DNA from: Tamarix chinensis
Lineage: Eukaryota; Streptophyta; Magnoliopsida; Caryophyllales; Tamaricaceae
Reading direction: 5' to 3'
DNA length: 64,000 bases
Assembly: GCA_030549775.1 (NCBI GenBank)
Contig: CM060171.1
Coordinates: forward strand, 4,294,501 to 4,358,500
Shown here: positions 13,031 through 23,265 of the stretch, one piece after another
Layout: each line of letters begins with the position of its first letter
Numbering within the stretch: the stretch's first letter is position 1
Notes under the pieces: generated by a model
The model's input: only the letters and a program-made list of their open reading frames with translations
Databases searched by the model: none
Told to the model about the DNA's origin: nothing
Made by a program: the position numbers and the translations under genes

Positions 13031-13279
13031 CATTCAGAGCCATGACAAACTAGCTACAAGATAGAAAATATGTTAGAATAAGTAATTATATCTTACTAAC
13101 ACGTAAAACACATAAGCGCCTTCAAAGCTCATATGCGCTACCCATTATCGACTTCTCATAAGTTCATTAGAGTTTTCTAAGAATTGAGATTTATGAAATT
13201 TAAAATACACTGATAAAATAAAATAACGTATCATTTAATAACTGAATTTTAAAAATAAAATACGGTAATAAAAACTAAA

Positions 13280-13291
13280 GTTTTGGTACTA
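13280..13291 (-). other. Possible decayed primer binding site of the Gypsy element
   Basis: On minus this reads TAGTACCAAAAC, three bases after the LTR end. It matches 8 of 12 positions of the initiator-Met primer site TGGTATCAGAGC. Three of the four differences are G to A, as expected from cytosine deamination on the opposite strand. The position is right, but the match is too weak to stand alone. Confidence 0.3.
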
Positions 13292-13294
13292 ATT

Positions 13295-13425
13295 TATAAC
13301 ACCTTAAATTTTATTACTAATTTTTTTATTTAATTTTTACATATGCTAAATATAAAATAATCGGATATTAATACCATAATTAATACGAGTCTGGTTTTCG
13401 TACCATTATCCTTAAATTAAGGAGT
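13295..13425 (-). mobile_element. Truncated 5' LTR end of the Gypsy element
   Basis: It starts TATAACACCTTAAATTTTA, compared with TGTAACACCCTAAATTTTA at 27,056. It continues with related sequence (ATACCATAATTAATACGAGT against CCACCATAATTGACGTAAGT). It lies directly right of gag, where the 5' LTR of a minus-strand element must be. Similarity fades after about 130 bases, so the rest of the LTR is missing or unrecognisable. Confidence 0.5.
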
Positions 13426-14598
13426 TAGCTAAAGATTCAATGAATTTGAAAGTTTTCCGATGGCACATAGGAACAAATTATCTACGAAGAAATGGTGCAC
13501 GTAATTATCAACATCTAATCAACCCGACAATATATATGATTAATTTAGACAAGATTTTGTTTGTTATCCTAGTAAGCTGCACTAGTACACTAGTTAATAG
13601 TAAAGCTTTTCCGCCCCCTTTTTGTTAATCTAAAAGGGAGTAAAGTTGGCCTTAAACGAGGGGGGAAAAAAAGGAGTAAAGTTTTGTTGACTTTGTGATG
13701 AACTAGACGACTCATGCGTTTGTCAGCTTATGACACGTAGAAAAATTATTATGATTGGATGGTTGTGATCGAAGAAGAAAGCATAGATCCTCACAGAGAT
13801 CCTTCGAAAAGGATTTGACACACAAATCATACGCGAAAATAGATGCAGACTTTCACGGTATTTCTATAAACGGTTCGTGTGCGTCTGGCTCAGCATTTTG
13901 GTGTGTTTCAAACACTGCTTTTTTATATTTAAATTTCCTATTTTTAGTAATTTTATTTACGTACGTAATATAATAGATAACTAATACAAATAATTAATAA
14001 CCAACTGCTACTCCTCCCCAAATACACACGAAGTCATTTCTAACTATAAGATATTAAAATTATTAGATATTCCAATAGCGTATTTAGGATACCCATATAT
14101 GATATAATACTTTATTTTTTACAATTATTAAAATTGTGTGACATTTTATTATAAATTATTACCAAATAAATTTTAAAAAATAAATTAATATTAAAATATA
14201 TATCTAAAAATATCAATATACACCACTTAAGATAAAAAAAAATCTACCAACCGATACTTTAATACATTATTAATTCAACTTATTCTATATATTGATAGTA
14301 TTATTTTGGCACCAATTCATCGTATTCATAATTAAGTTATTTATCATTTCTTGACCTCCTTTAACAGAATAAATATGTGTTGAATTCTTAATTATTTTTA
14401 TTATATGAAATATATAATTTTATAAATAATAAAAAAATGTAAGAGCATTTTTAAAACTTCAAAGAAAATTATAGATCATATAATCAGCTGAAAGGAATGA
14501 TTAATCGACAAAAGGTTGGTAATAAGTCAATAATCACTTATGATTTCTATCATTTCATAACCGACCAATTCATCAAGTTGCAGAACCACATGAACACA
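13426..14598. other. Unresolved intergenic DNA
   Basis: The left part (to about 13,900) is less AT-rich and has two short plus-strand open frames (13,440-13,628 and 13,755-13,973) with no recognisable motif. The right part is extremely AT-rich. Nothing here supports a gene. It may be the pre-insertion target of the flanking LINE. Confidence 0.3.
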
Positions 14599-14703
14599 TT
14601 TTTTTTGATAGATAGAACTGTTTGGTACATAAAATACCAAGCTAAGAACATGGTATCAAGAGGGCCAAACACTTGTCCCGAAAAAAGAGGCGACAAAGAA
14701 GTT

Positions 14704-17700
14704 CTAAAATAACAGAGCCTGGACATTATAGGTCACATCATCCGCTCTGTATGGAAACTTCTTTCTGCTGTATTTGACCCAAAAACCTATTCTCATCTTG
14801 ACTAACAAAAACATCCAACCCCTGCAGCCAACAATATCATCGAACACTGTTCTATTTCTGTACTCCCATATGGTGCCTAAGATAGCAAAGAACGCAGCTC
14901 GCCATATATCCCCCCTCAGACCTGTACTATGTACTCCTAACCAAGCAAAAGCGATATCTTCGATTGAGTTGGGCATTACCCAGGAATATCCAATCCAATC
15001 ACATACGTCGTACCATATCCTCCCAGTTACCGAACAATGCAGGAAAAGGTGATTAACCGTTTCTTGTTCCATTCCGCAGAAAGGACACAAGGCCTGGAGA
15101 GCATCTATGACTTGGAGCCTGGCTAATCTTTCCTTTGTGTTGAGTCTTTGTTGAACTGCGAACCAAGCAGTGAGCTTAAACCTCGGGGGTGCTATGCTTC
15201 TCCACATTAAGGTGGCTGGATCGGTTCTCAAAACATTCCCGAGAGTAAGCTGATAATATCTTTTGCAGAACGACCTCACGGAAAAAAGACCTGTCTCATC
15301 GTGAGTCCAAACAATCGAGTCTTGTTTATTCTTGAGTGGACATACCTGCTGTATAAGTAACTGCAAATTCTCCATAAGTGCCACCTCCCACGTGAACATC
15401 TGCCTCCTCCACTCAAATCTCCACACCCAATACGATCCCTCCCAGGCTCCCATCTCTGCCACCTTTTGATTTTGCTGCTCTGATACACTGAATAACCTTG
15501 GAAAAAGATCCTTCAATGGGCCTTCTCCAGACCAATCGTCATGCCAAAATCTAATAGATGTCCCGTCACCAAGCAAATGCTTCAGACCCTTTCTCAGCTG
15601 AGGCATGTCTCTCCCTATACAACCTATATCCTTCCACGGGGACCACCCTGTGGTAGAAGATGGAAGTTCTAGGGACCCTGGCCGATCTCTCGAGTAAATG
15701 GAAGAAATAATTTTCTTCCATGATGCTCCTTCCGTCGTGAAAAATCTCCACCACCATTTGAAGAGCAACGCATTGTTTTTTATCATAATATCCCCCACTC
15801 CCAAACCGCCTAGTGATTTGGGCTTTTGAATGGTACTCCATTTGACTAGGGGAAGCTTCTTTCTATCTGCATCACCACTCCAGAAAAAATTCCTCTGAAT
15901 CTTGATGATGTCTTTTACGACCCCACTTGGAATTGTGAATAGGCTCATGAAATACAATGGCAGGCTGTTCAAGACACTTTTAATTAGGACTAGTCTCCCT
16001 GCTTTTGACAAGACCCTAGCCTTCCACCCAGACAACCTCTGTTTTACCTTATCGATCACTGGTTTCCATGTTTCTCTTCTTCTTGTATTGGCCCCTAGCG
16101 GTAGACCAAGATAGGAGGTAGGCAGACATCCCTCCTCGCATTCCATTATCTCAGCAGCTTCCTTCTGGAACATCGCATCCACACCCAGACCGATAAGAAT
16201 TGATTTGCTGTAATTAACCTGCAACCCCGATAGGAGATAGAAAAAATCGATCAAGTTTCTCCAATTCCTGACGTTTGGAGCCGAAGCCCCATAGAAAACC
16301 ATCGTATCATCTGCAAACTGGAGATGGGTAACTTCCACATTTTCCTTCCCTATCTTCATACCCTGCAAAAGGCCTTGATCCACTCCTCTCTTGATGAGTT
16401 GGTTAAAAGCCTCCACCGCCAGAACAAAAAGAAAGGGTGAAATAGGATCGCCTTGTCTAAGTCCCCTACCCATCTTAACGGGTGGTGAGGGGGACCCATT
16501 GATAAGAATCGAAATGCTTGCAGTCGAAATACTCTCTTTAATCCAGCCTCTGAATCTGTGGCCGAATCCCATGATGCCCATAATGTTCTCCACGAAATCC
16601 CATCTAATACTGTCATAGGCCTTCTGAAAGTCCAACTTGATCATGACTCCCTTCGATCTCTTCCGTGCTCTAGCCCACTGAACTATCTCATTGGCGACCA
16701 GGGCCCCATCCAAAATGCTTCTCCCCTCAATAAAAGCTGATTGTGAATCGCTCACTAACTCGTTCACCACCTGTTTTAAACGCTGAGCTAGGATCTTCGC
16801 AATCACTTTGTAGATACAGCCAATTAAACTGATTGGTCTATATTGACTAACCTCCTCTGCATCCACCACTTTGGGGATTAGGGAGATCAAAGTGGTGTTA
16901 AGATCGGGCGGAAGGTGTCCCGTGATGAAGAATCTCATAACTGAGTCGGTGAAATCCTCTCCAATGGTTCCCCACATTTTCCTGATGAACCCAAAATGAT
17001 ATCCGTCGTAGCCTGGGGCTTTTGAAGGCTCACAAGACCAAACTGCTACTCGAACATCCTCCCTTGAAGGGATCTTCTCTAATTCTGTACTCTTTTCCCT
17101 GGTTAGCCTCCGAAAACCAGTGTTAGAAAGGCTAATATGAGGAAGGTCCTCTTGTTTAAACAGCCCCTCGAAGTACTCGGTTATCACCTTCTTGATCTCT
17201 GGTGGTTCTACTATTAGTTCACCCTTGTGAACTATTCTACTAATAGTAGCCTTCTTCTTCCTCACCGCTGCTAAAGTATGAAAATACCTCGTGTTTCTGT
17301 CACGTTCTTCAAAGTCTCTAACCCTTGCCACCTGCTTCCAGTAAGATTCTTTTCTTCTGTGCCATTTCCAAATCTGTGACATCAACGCCGTTCTTCTAGC
17401 AATATCGGTTTCGCTACAGTTGCTATCATTGACAATTACATCCACCTTGGCCAACTCCTGCTCCAGAGTGACTAGCTTTGATTCTATATCCCCGAAGACC
17501 TCCCTATTCCATGTCCTCAACATGCCCTTCATCTGTTTCATTCTTGCCTGACATGACCTCCCTCTTAACTTTGTCCAGCAATTAGAAACAAAGTCCCGGA
17601 AATGTGGATGTGATAGCCACATATCCCAGGTCCTGAACGGTCTCGGACCAAACCCTTTTGCCCTCACCCTAAGACAGATAGGGTTGTGATCTGACAATGA

Positions 17701-18351
17701 TCTGCCCAAACCCACACAGGAGATATCCGGTACCATGGTCAACCAAGAAGGACTGACTAAGAATCTATCCAGAAGGCTTGCAGACCCCGCCCTGTGCCAC
17801 GAGTACTTCAAGTTGACCGGTTTCACTTCAATAAGGCCCATCTTATCTATCCAGTCATTAAAATCCCGAACGCTATTCTGATCCATCCAGCCTCCTCTCC
17901 TTTCATTCTGATTCCTGATCTCATTGAAATCCCCCATAACTATCAACGGCGAATTACACACGTGACACACTTCCCATAGCTCGCTCCACAGATCCCTCCT
18001 CCCTATTGGGTCCGAATTGCCATATACCAAAAGAATCCCGCATTCGAATCTGTGAGGGCCCAACCCTCCTTCTAAGAAGATCCATCTGTTCCCACTCGTG
18101 CATTTTCGTAGTGTGAAAAACTGCGAATCCCGCCCAATAATTAAACCTCCGCTCCTTCCCAAGGCCATTGAGCCCCTCCATTCAATCGACCCGTTCCTCC
18201 ACACCCTACTCTTCCAAGAGTCCTGCAACTGTCCGTGTTTGGTTTCGACAAAACCGCAAATCCAGGGTCTCTCTCTGTCTAACAATCGCTGGATGCTTGA
18301 TATTTTCCCTATTGCCTGTATCCCCCGTACATTCCAACTAATAATTATCAT
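14704..18351 (-). CDS. LINE ORF2 polyprotein: endonuclease and reverse transcriptase
   Basis: It encodes 1,215 residues without a stop. The start is the ATG at 18,351 because the protein then begins MIIISWNVRGIQ, the normal first strand of the apurinic-type endonuclease. The frame is open further upstream but overlaps ORF1 there and has no ATG. Endonuclease (about residues 1-230): E36 in FVETKHG, GDFNEI at 140-145, LLDRFLVS near 193, SDHNP at 220-224. Reverse transcriptase (about 430-730): SKAPGYDGYHF, YRPISL at 504-509, DFQKAYDS at 574-581, GLRQGDPISPFLF near 630, catalytic FADD at 679-682, then YLGLPLG. The C-terminus has a zf-RVT region with a CX2CX8HX4C finger (C1089, C1092, H1101, C1106). 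There is no RNase H domain. It nicks chromosomal DNA and primes cDNA synthesis at the nick. All key residues seen are intact, in contrast to every other element here, so this copy is relatively young. Without ORF1 and a 5' promoter it is probably non-autonomous. Confidence 0.93.
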   Translation of the reverse strand: MIIISWNVRGIQAIGKISSIQRLLDRERPWICGFVETKHGQLQDSWKSRVWRNGSIEWRGSMALGRSGGLIIGRDSQFFTLRKCTSGNRWIFLEGGLGPHRFECGILLVYGNSDPIGRRDLWSELWEVCHVCNSPLIVMGDFNEIRNQNERRGGWMDQNSVRDFNDWIDKMGLIEVKPVNLKYSWHRAGSASLLDRFLVSPSWLTMVPDISCVGLGRSLSDHNPICLRVRAKGFGPRPFRTWDMWLSHPHFRDFVSNCWTKLRGRSCQARMKQMKGMLRTWNREVFGDIESKLVTLEQELAKVDVIVNDSNCSETDIARRTALMSQIWKWHRRKESYWKQVARVRDFEERDRNTRYFHTLAAVRKKKATISRIVHKGELIVEPPEIKKVITEYFEGLFKQEDLPHISLSNTGFRRLTREKSTELEKIPSREDVRVAVWSCEPSKAPGYDGYHFGFIRKMWGTIGEDFTDSVMRFFITGHLPPDLNTTLISLIPKVVDAEEVSQYRPISLIGCIYKVIAKILAQRLKQVVNELVSDSQSAFIEGRSILDGALVANEIVQWARARKRSKGVMIKLDFQKAYDSIRWDFVENIMGIMGFGHRFRGWIKESISTASISILINGSPSPPVKMGRGLRQGDPISPFLFVLAVEAFNQLIKRGVDQGLLQGMKIGKENVEVTHLQFADDTMVFYGASAPNVRNWRNLIDFFYLLSGLQVNYSKSILIGLGVDAMFQKEAAEIMECEEGCLPTSYLGLPLGANTRRRETWKPVIDKVKQRLSGWKARVLSKAGRLVLIKSVLNSLPLYFMSLFTIPSGVVKDIIKIQRNFFWSGDADRKKLPLVKWSTIQKPKSLGGLGVGDIMIKNNALLFKWWWRFFTTEGASWKKIISSIYSRDRPGSLELPSSTTGWSPWKDIGCIGRDMPQLRKGLKHLLGDGTSIRFWHDDWSGEGPLKDLFPRLFSVSEQQNQKVAEMGAWEGSYWVWRFEWRRQMFTWEVALMENLQLLIQQVCPLKNKQDSIVWTHDETGLFSVRSFCKRYYQLTLGNVLRTDPATLMWRSIAPPRFKLTAWFAVQQRLNTKERLARLQVIDALQALCPFCGMEQETVNHLFLHCSVTGRIWYDVCDWIGYSWVMPNSIEDIAFAWLGVHSTGLRGDIWRAAFFAILGTIWEYRNRTVFDDIVGCRGWMFLLVKMRIGFWVKYSRKKFPYRADDVTYNVQALLF

Positions 18352-18404
18352 AACCAAACGTTGTTTACTCCCAACCTTCCGATGATGTCTTCTATAGTTG
18401 TCTT

Positions 18405-18626
18405 CTATAGTTGTCTTCGTCGGATCTTCCTCTGACTCCTCCTCAATCCCGCTAATTTTTCTACACACTTCCCTTCTTCCTCCGATGCGAGCCCAATTTG
18501 CTTTCCAAATTGCCAAGTCTGGATTGCCATACTTAGCTCTTCCCCTTCCAACCTTACTTCATATTCTGCTTCCTCCCTCTCCTCTCTTGATAAGAGATCC
18601 TCTTGCCCATCAATCCCTCTTATGCC
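18405..18626 (-). pseudogene. LINE ORF1 C-terminal tail
   Basis: A minus-strand frame of 73 codons ends at a TAG 53 bases before the ORF2 ATG. It contains GEELSMAIQTWQFGKQIGLA and then SEEEGKCVEKLAGLRRSQRK, a charged tail with the W-x2-G-K-x-I-G-L pattern that I know from the C-terminus of plant L1 ORF1 RNA-binding proteins. The zinc knuckle and N-terminus are absent. An in-frame stop lies upstream at 18,627-18,629. The ORF1-stop to ORF2-start gap is typical of bicistronic LINE RNA. Just before the stop a 13-base unit is tandemly repeated (18,389-18,420). Confidence 0.6.
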
Positions 18627-18660
18627 TTACATATGCGAGCTTTCTTTGTCAATTCAACTA

Positions 18661-18871
18661 GTTACTAAATATTAGTTTATTTCACCAGCTGGTGTGAGTA
18701 TTTTTTTTAATTTAAAAATATATACTATTTGTCATAAATTATCATAGGGTGTTATCTAACAAATAAATATTTTTTAAATGTATAAAAAATTATTAATCCA
18801 TATCATTCAAATTCATCTTTATTTCAGTTAATTTATTTTTTACATAAAGGACCCTCAGTACATAGTTTTTC
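18661..18871. other. AT-rich spacer, nothing recognised
   Basis: Very AT-rich sequence upstream of the truncated LINE 5' end. It contains a short perfect palindrome CACCAGCTGGTG near 18,683. No gene or element could be supported. Confidence 0.3.
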
Positions 18872-18873
18872 TA

Positions 18874-19135
18874 CTCCCTCGGCGTGTAAAAAGAAGTCAA
18901 AATAGACATTTTCCCATTTTTTTAAAAAATTTAATTAAACGTAATTTTTCAAATATGTCCTTTAATTTTTTACTTTTCAAAGTAGAGGCATAAGGTTTAA
19001 GTATAATTAGTATACTTAGAAATAAAAAAAATGGGGGTAAATAAGAAAATTATGGTTCAACTTTTTTTAAAGTGTCATTCTTTTTTGATAGAAAAAATTT
19101 AAGTTAAAGCGACTTATTTTCGCATATAAATGGTC
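18874..19135. mobile_element. Stowaway-like MITE (Tc1/mariner type)
   Basis: It starts after TA with CTCCCTCGGCGTGTAAAAAG and continues AAGTCAAAATAGACATTTTC, the usual start of Stowaway MITEs (CTCCCTCCGTCCC...). The right side reads, on the reverse strand, ATGCGAAAATAAGTCGCTTT, which pairs imperfectly with the left end. Mariner-type MITEs insert at TA. The right terminus is decayed, so its position is approximate. Confidence 0.45.
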
Positions 19136-20215
19136 CTGATCAATATAAAATCATGAAAACCAAATTGATAGAGATAAGATATTTTAACTCGTAAGATTCA
19201 ATCATGTAGATTATATTGTTTTAAAAAAATCTTATACATCAATAATGAAACATAGCTATCAATTTTCCCTAAAAAAGTTATAATAGATAAAGTTTGAAGA
19301 TGATGATGGGATCAAATGTTTCAAAAAAAAATCAACGTCGAATGCCATGACAAGATTATTGATTAAAATTCATGATGTGACTAGGTGCTATACGAATTCA
19401 AGCCTCATAATCATTTATTCAATTGAAAGTATTGGGAGTATTGGGAAGGTGAAGAATTAGGAATAAGAACACGTAAAAAAAGAAATGAAAAAAAGATTGT
19501 CGAAGATGATGAGAAGAAAATAGTGAAACTAATTATGTTGGAGAAGTAATATTTGGGGTTTAATTTTCGTTACTTTTATTGTTTATGTGTGGTGTATGGT
19601 TATTTAATATCGAACTTATTATCTTAATCTTCAATATAATCGGCCTTTAAGTCCTTCACTTAAAGAGAAAAACGAAAAGAAACGAAACCAACCAAACGTT
19701 AAGGAAGTGCACGGACGAAGAAATTAAATATACACACTAAGTCCTAGGGGTCCCCCTAAAAGAGATAGAGAGGAAGAAAGCCAGACGACTTTCGATAAGT
19801 GTGGAAAAAGAGAAATTGAATGAAAGAAAGAACAAGCTACGTGGTGTATAAGAGAGGATGTCGACAGACGACCCACACGTACGCACAAGAAAAATAACGA
19901 GTGAATTTAATGGAGATTTTGTCCAGAGGAGCGTTATATGTGTTGTGAATTGCGACGTGAAAGTCACCTTGATTTTAATATATCCATCCACTTGCTTTTG
20001 CACGAGTGCGTCCTTTTTGTCTCCATTTGCTTCTATCTTCCTCTCTGTCCCACTTCATCTTGTTTCTTTGATCAACCTCACCCACCTTCCTCCGTCGTCG
20101 TCATCTTTTTATCTGTATTGGAATGTGCAGTATCGGTTTATGGTTTATCTGTACTCTGGTCCAGCTATTAATCTGAGGTCCGGCCACCATGCCTCCACTT
20201 GTTACACGTAGCATA
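19136..20215. other. Unresolved intergenic DNA with a less AT-rich core
   Basis: From 19,720 to 20,210 the base composition is more balanced, and overlapping open frames occur on both strands (minus 19,737-20,003; plus 19,858-20,211). None shows a domain, and the plus frame is mostly low-complexity hydrophobic residues. This could be low-copy DNA such as an upstream or untranslated region of a lost gene. I see no support for a coding gene. Confidence 0.3.
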
Positions 20216-21085
20216 ATCATTTTTTTAAATTAATTGTTTAAGACTTGGTTTGAGTAAGAGGTTGGTTTACAAAAATAAAAATAAATTATCCATGTAATAC
20301 TTCATCATGAAACATTTTAAAATATGTTTAAAAGTATATTGATATAAAATAAAATAATATTGGTTTTAGAAATGACTTAAAAAAAGATGACAATATTAGT
20401 TTTAGGTATATTAGTCTATTGATGTATCTTAAGATCCTAGTTATTATTCTAGAAGAACCAGCCAACTAGTTTGTGAAAAATAATCGATTGGTACACCTAA
20501 AAGAATCAGTTAACTGATTTGTAAACATCAACCGACTTGTTATGCTAATCAACTAGTATTCTAAACCACTCAACTAGTTTTGGTGGAACTTTCATACCCT
20601 TTTTGGTTTTAATTTATTTCTTCTCGAAATGTTTGTGAAACATTTTTATCATGACCTATTTATAATAATAAGCATAGTTGGGTGCATTAAAACTATTTCC
20701 ACCTTATTCGGATAATTATTCAATTTATTTAAATACGCATATCTTAAAAGTACTTTTAAAAGTAATTTTTTCATGTACCCTCTTCACTCCCTCTTCCCTT
20801 CTCGCATGTACCTTAGGCCTATGTATGTAGAGTTGATTGTGATGCCTTCACATGCCTAATATCGCCAAAATTTCCTCCTTATATGCCTCACTTTTATCAT
20901 ATCATCTTATATCTCACATTCTATCTCTTTCACACTCCACCTCACCTCTCTCTCTCCTTCCTTTTGTCGACCAACGGGGGCTTCCCAAGCCCTTAATGAA
21001 TTCATTTCTCCATCACACTCTTATCTCTATTTGCGTTCTATTAGAATGGGAACCTTAAGTTTTCTCCTACTTCCTCTCTCTCTCT

Positions 21086-21116
<31 letters not shown>

Positions 21117-21448
21117 ATACTTATTTTAACTCAGCTTTGTTTTCTATAAACAAAGAATTGTTAAGGTAGGGAAAGAGTTGAAGCTTCTTGAATTTCCTTT
21201 TCTCAACTTTCTTGAACTTTGGGTTGATGTTGAGGATTTTATCTCCTTTATCAACTTTTGTTTGTTGTGTGTTTGTAATTATTTTAAAAGTTTTTGCTAA
21301 TTTAGCGCTTTTTATTTTACCCAGGAAATCAAGGAAACTTGGTAGGGATGCCATCAAGCTATGTCTCCTTTGATAGAAGGTTTAATTGTTCAAATGCAAA
21401 TCACACTTACCTTAATATACGGTTAGGCAATAATGCAATAACATGTTT
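20216..21448. other. Unresolved DNA with LTR-like motif cluster
   Basis: Between 20,450 and 20,590 the pentamer-like element CAACTAG or its complement (CCAACTAGTTTG, TCAACTAGTATT, TCAACTAGTTTT) recurs with TCGATTGGT. Similar clusters are at 6,590-6,690, 23,595-23,870 and 45,170-45,290, so this looks like a fragment of a dispersed repeat. The rest is AT-rich with a pyrimidine-rich stretch ending in the microsatellite at 21,074. Confidence 0.35.
21074..21115. repeat. (CT)n(CTT)n microsatellite
   Basis: Short (CT) units run directly into about ten CTT units. Confidence 0.9.
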
Positions 21449-23265
21449 TACTACTACAAAGATGGGTTTAGATGATGGTTAAAATCATGATTCGATAACG
21501 ATTTCGCACCATCATTGAATCGATGGGTATTTAATATTTGATAATGGTTTTGAAACCATCACAAAAAGTCCAAACACATGGGAAAGGAGGAGTTTTATAA
21601 TGGTTTTCTGACAAAATCATGATCAAAAGTTTTAAAACACGTTGATAAAGGAGGAGCCAGAACACTTTAAATATTAGTTTCTGACTAAGATTATCATCTA
21701 AAGTGGCTTTTAAATAAAAATAACTTTATATGACTGCTTTTGGCCAAAACTACCATGTAAGGTTAATTTTTTTAAAGTGACTTTAGATGATGATTTTAAT
21801 AGAAACCATCATCTAAAGTCGGTTTTTTAATATATATCAAAAAAAAATGTTTTTATTGTAATATTAAAGGTGAGTGATGGATTTGAACCATAAATAGTTC
21901 TTTAAAAAGAATGATATAGCAAACATTCTAATTAGATGGTGGTAAAACCTGACATTTATTTTATCTATCTATAACAAGGGAAGTCATCTACTAAAGGTTA
22001 ATAAAAAGAAAAATTTCAAATGGTAACAAATCTAAGGTTAATATTTAAATACACATATATACATAGCAATATAGTACATAAATCAAAGGGGGTTGATCAG
22101 GACTCATCAAAATGGGTAACAAGTTAATTAAGATCATGATGAATTCTAACCAGTAATAAATATATTAACATAGAGTAGTAAATACTCAAGGATAAGTGGA
22201 AATAGGTAATTCAAAGTTGCAAATATAACCAAAGTCACTAATTAATATCAAACCTTTTTTACTCCCTCCCCCAAAGAGTTGGGCTTAAAATAAGTATCAA
22301 CAACCCAAACAAGTTTAGAATTGCCATAAAATGCTAGATTCTAATAGATAACAAATCATGTTTTCATTTGTAAAACATTTACATTCTCAATATAAAAAAT
22401 AACAATTAGAATTCAAGGAAGATCATTACCTTATTGAGTTAATCAATATCAAGTTCACCAACATCATTAACATTGAATGTAGAGGATAAATCTGGATGAA
22501 ACAATGACCAAAGAGGATAAATTGAAAACAAAAAAGAACCATAATTGAAGAAACAACCAACAAACCAACAAACTAACAATCTATAAAGATCTATAATATA
22601 TGTAATAAAAAATATAAAAAAAATCGAGATGAAACATGCACGTCTCCAAAATCAAATGTAAACTAAAAGTCAACAATAACAAGTCAGGTATCTTCAATCT
22701 AAATATATCTACCACTATAAGCACCAAAAACAATATTTGATAAGAAGACGAACGTCGAATAAAACCCAACTCCTCTAAACAAAATATGCTAAAAAAACTT
22801 GAACAAAAAGCTCAAAAATATAAATACAAAAAAACCAAAATCAAACGAAAGGAATCAACCCATCTCCTAACCAATCCACCATATGAATACAAAGAATAAG
22901 AACTAGATGAAGGGAGAGGAGCAGAGGGAAGGTTAGAGAGAAAAAGAAAAAAAAAAGGCTCAAGTATAGAAAAAACTAAATTGGAAGGTTAGAGAAGAAG
23001 GAAAATGGGTAGAGTTTTAGATGTCGGTTTATTCTTGGAACCATTATTAAAAGAATGTCATTTGACTATGGTTTTACAAAATAAATGCTATCTAAAATTA
23101 GCTGCACCTACCATAGTAAATGAGTCAACTTTTGGCAACATTTTTTTCTTTTTAAATCATAATGTAAATTAATTTTCCAATCTCGTGTCTAAGTTTCAAC
23201 CTTCTGGCATTGTTTTTGTAATAACAATGAACTATTGGGTGTCATCAAAACCTATTTTCATAGTA
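21449..23265. mobile_element. Non-autonomous CACTA-like (En/Spm) element with degenerate ends
   Basis: The left end reads TACTACTACAAAGATGGGTT and the complement of the right end TACTATGAAAATAGGTTTTG, an imperfect terminal inverted repeat of CACTA type with the first C changed to T at both ends. Near the left end the sub-terminal motif GATGATGGTTTTAAT and its complement ACCATCATCTAAAGT recur in both orientations (21,470-21,830). Related copies occur near 23,030-23,110. Such inverted sub-terminal motifs bind CACTA transposase. No transposase gene is present. The 3-base target duplication is not clear (TTT left, ATG right). Confidence 0.5.

Larger units (their letters stand above)
14599..18660 (-). 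mobile_element. L1-type LINE, 5'-truncated, with A-tail
   Basis: A non-LTR retrotransposon on minus. The 3' end is marked by a run of eight A (plus strand T at 14,599-14,606) about 100 bases after the ORF2 stop, preceded by TCTATC on minus. The 5' part is lost: only the C-terminal tail of ORF1 is present before ORF2, so the copy is about 4 kb where complete plant L1 elements usually exceed 5-6 kb. I compared the sequence next to the A-run with the region beyond 18,626 and found no convincing target duplication. The 5' boundary at about 18,660 is therefore an estimate. Base composition inside the element is clearly less AT-rich than the surroundings. Confidence 0.85.

Noticed and set aside
18352..18516. 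Extending LINE ORF2 upstream to 18,516
   Set aside because: The extension has no ATG and overlaps ORF1 out of frame. The endonuclease fold starts at MIIISWN.
18398..18661. Plus-strand 87-residue frame opposite the LINE
   Set aside because: Antisense shadow of LINE ORF1/ORF2. The minus frames carry recognisable motifs.
14579..18700. Target-site duplication for the LINE
   Set aside because: Bases next to the A-run (CACATGAACACA) have no convincing match beyond the 5' end; only 7-base chance similarities were found.
19858..20211. 117-residue plus-strand protein
   Set aside because: Hydrophobic low-complexity composition, strong open frames also on minus, no motif or clear promoter.
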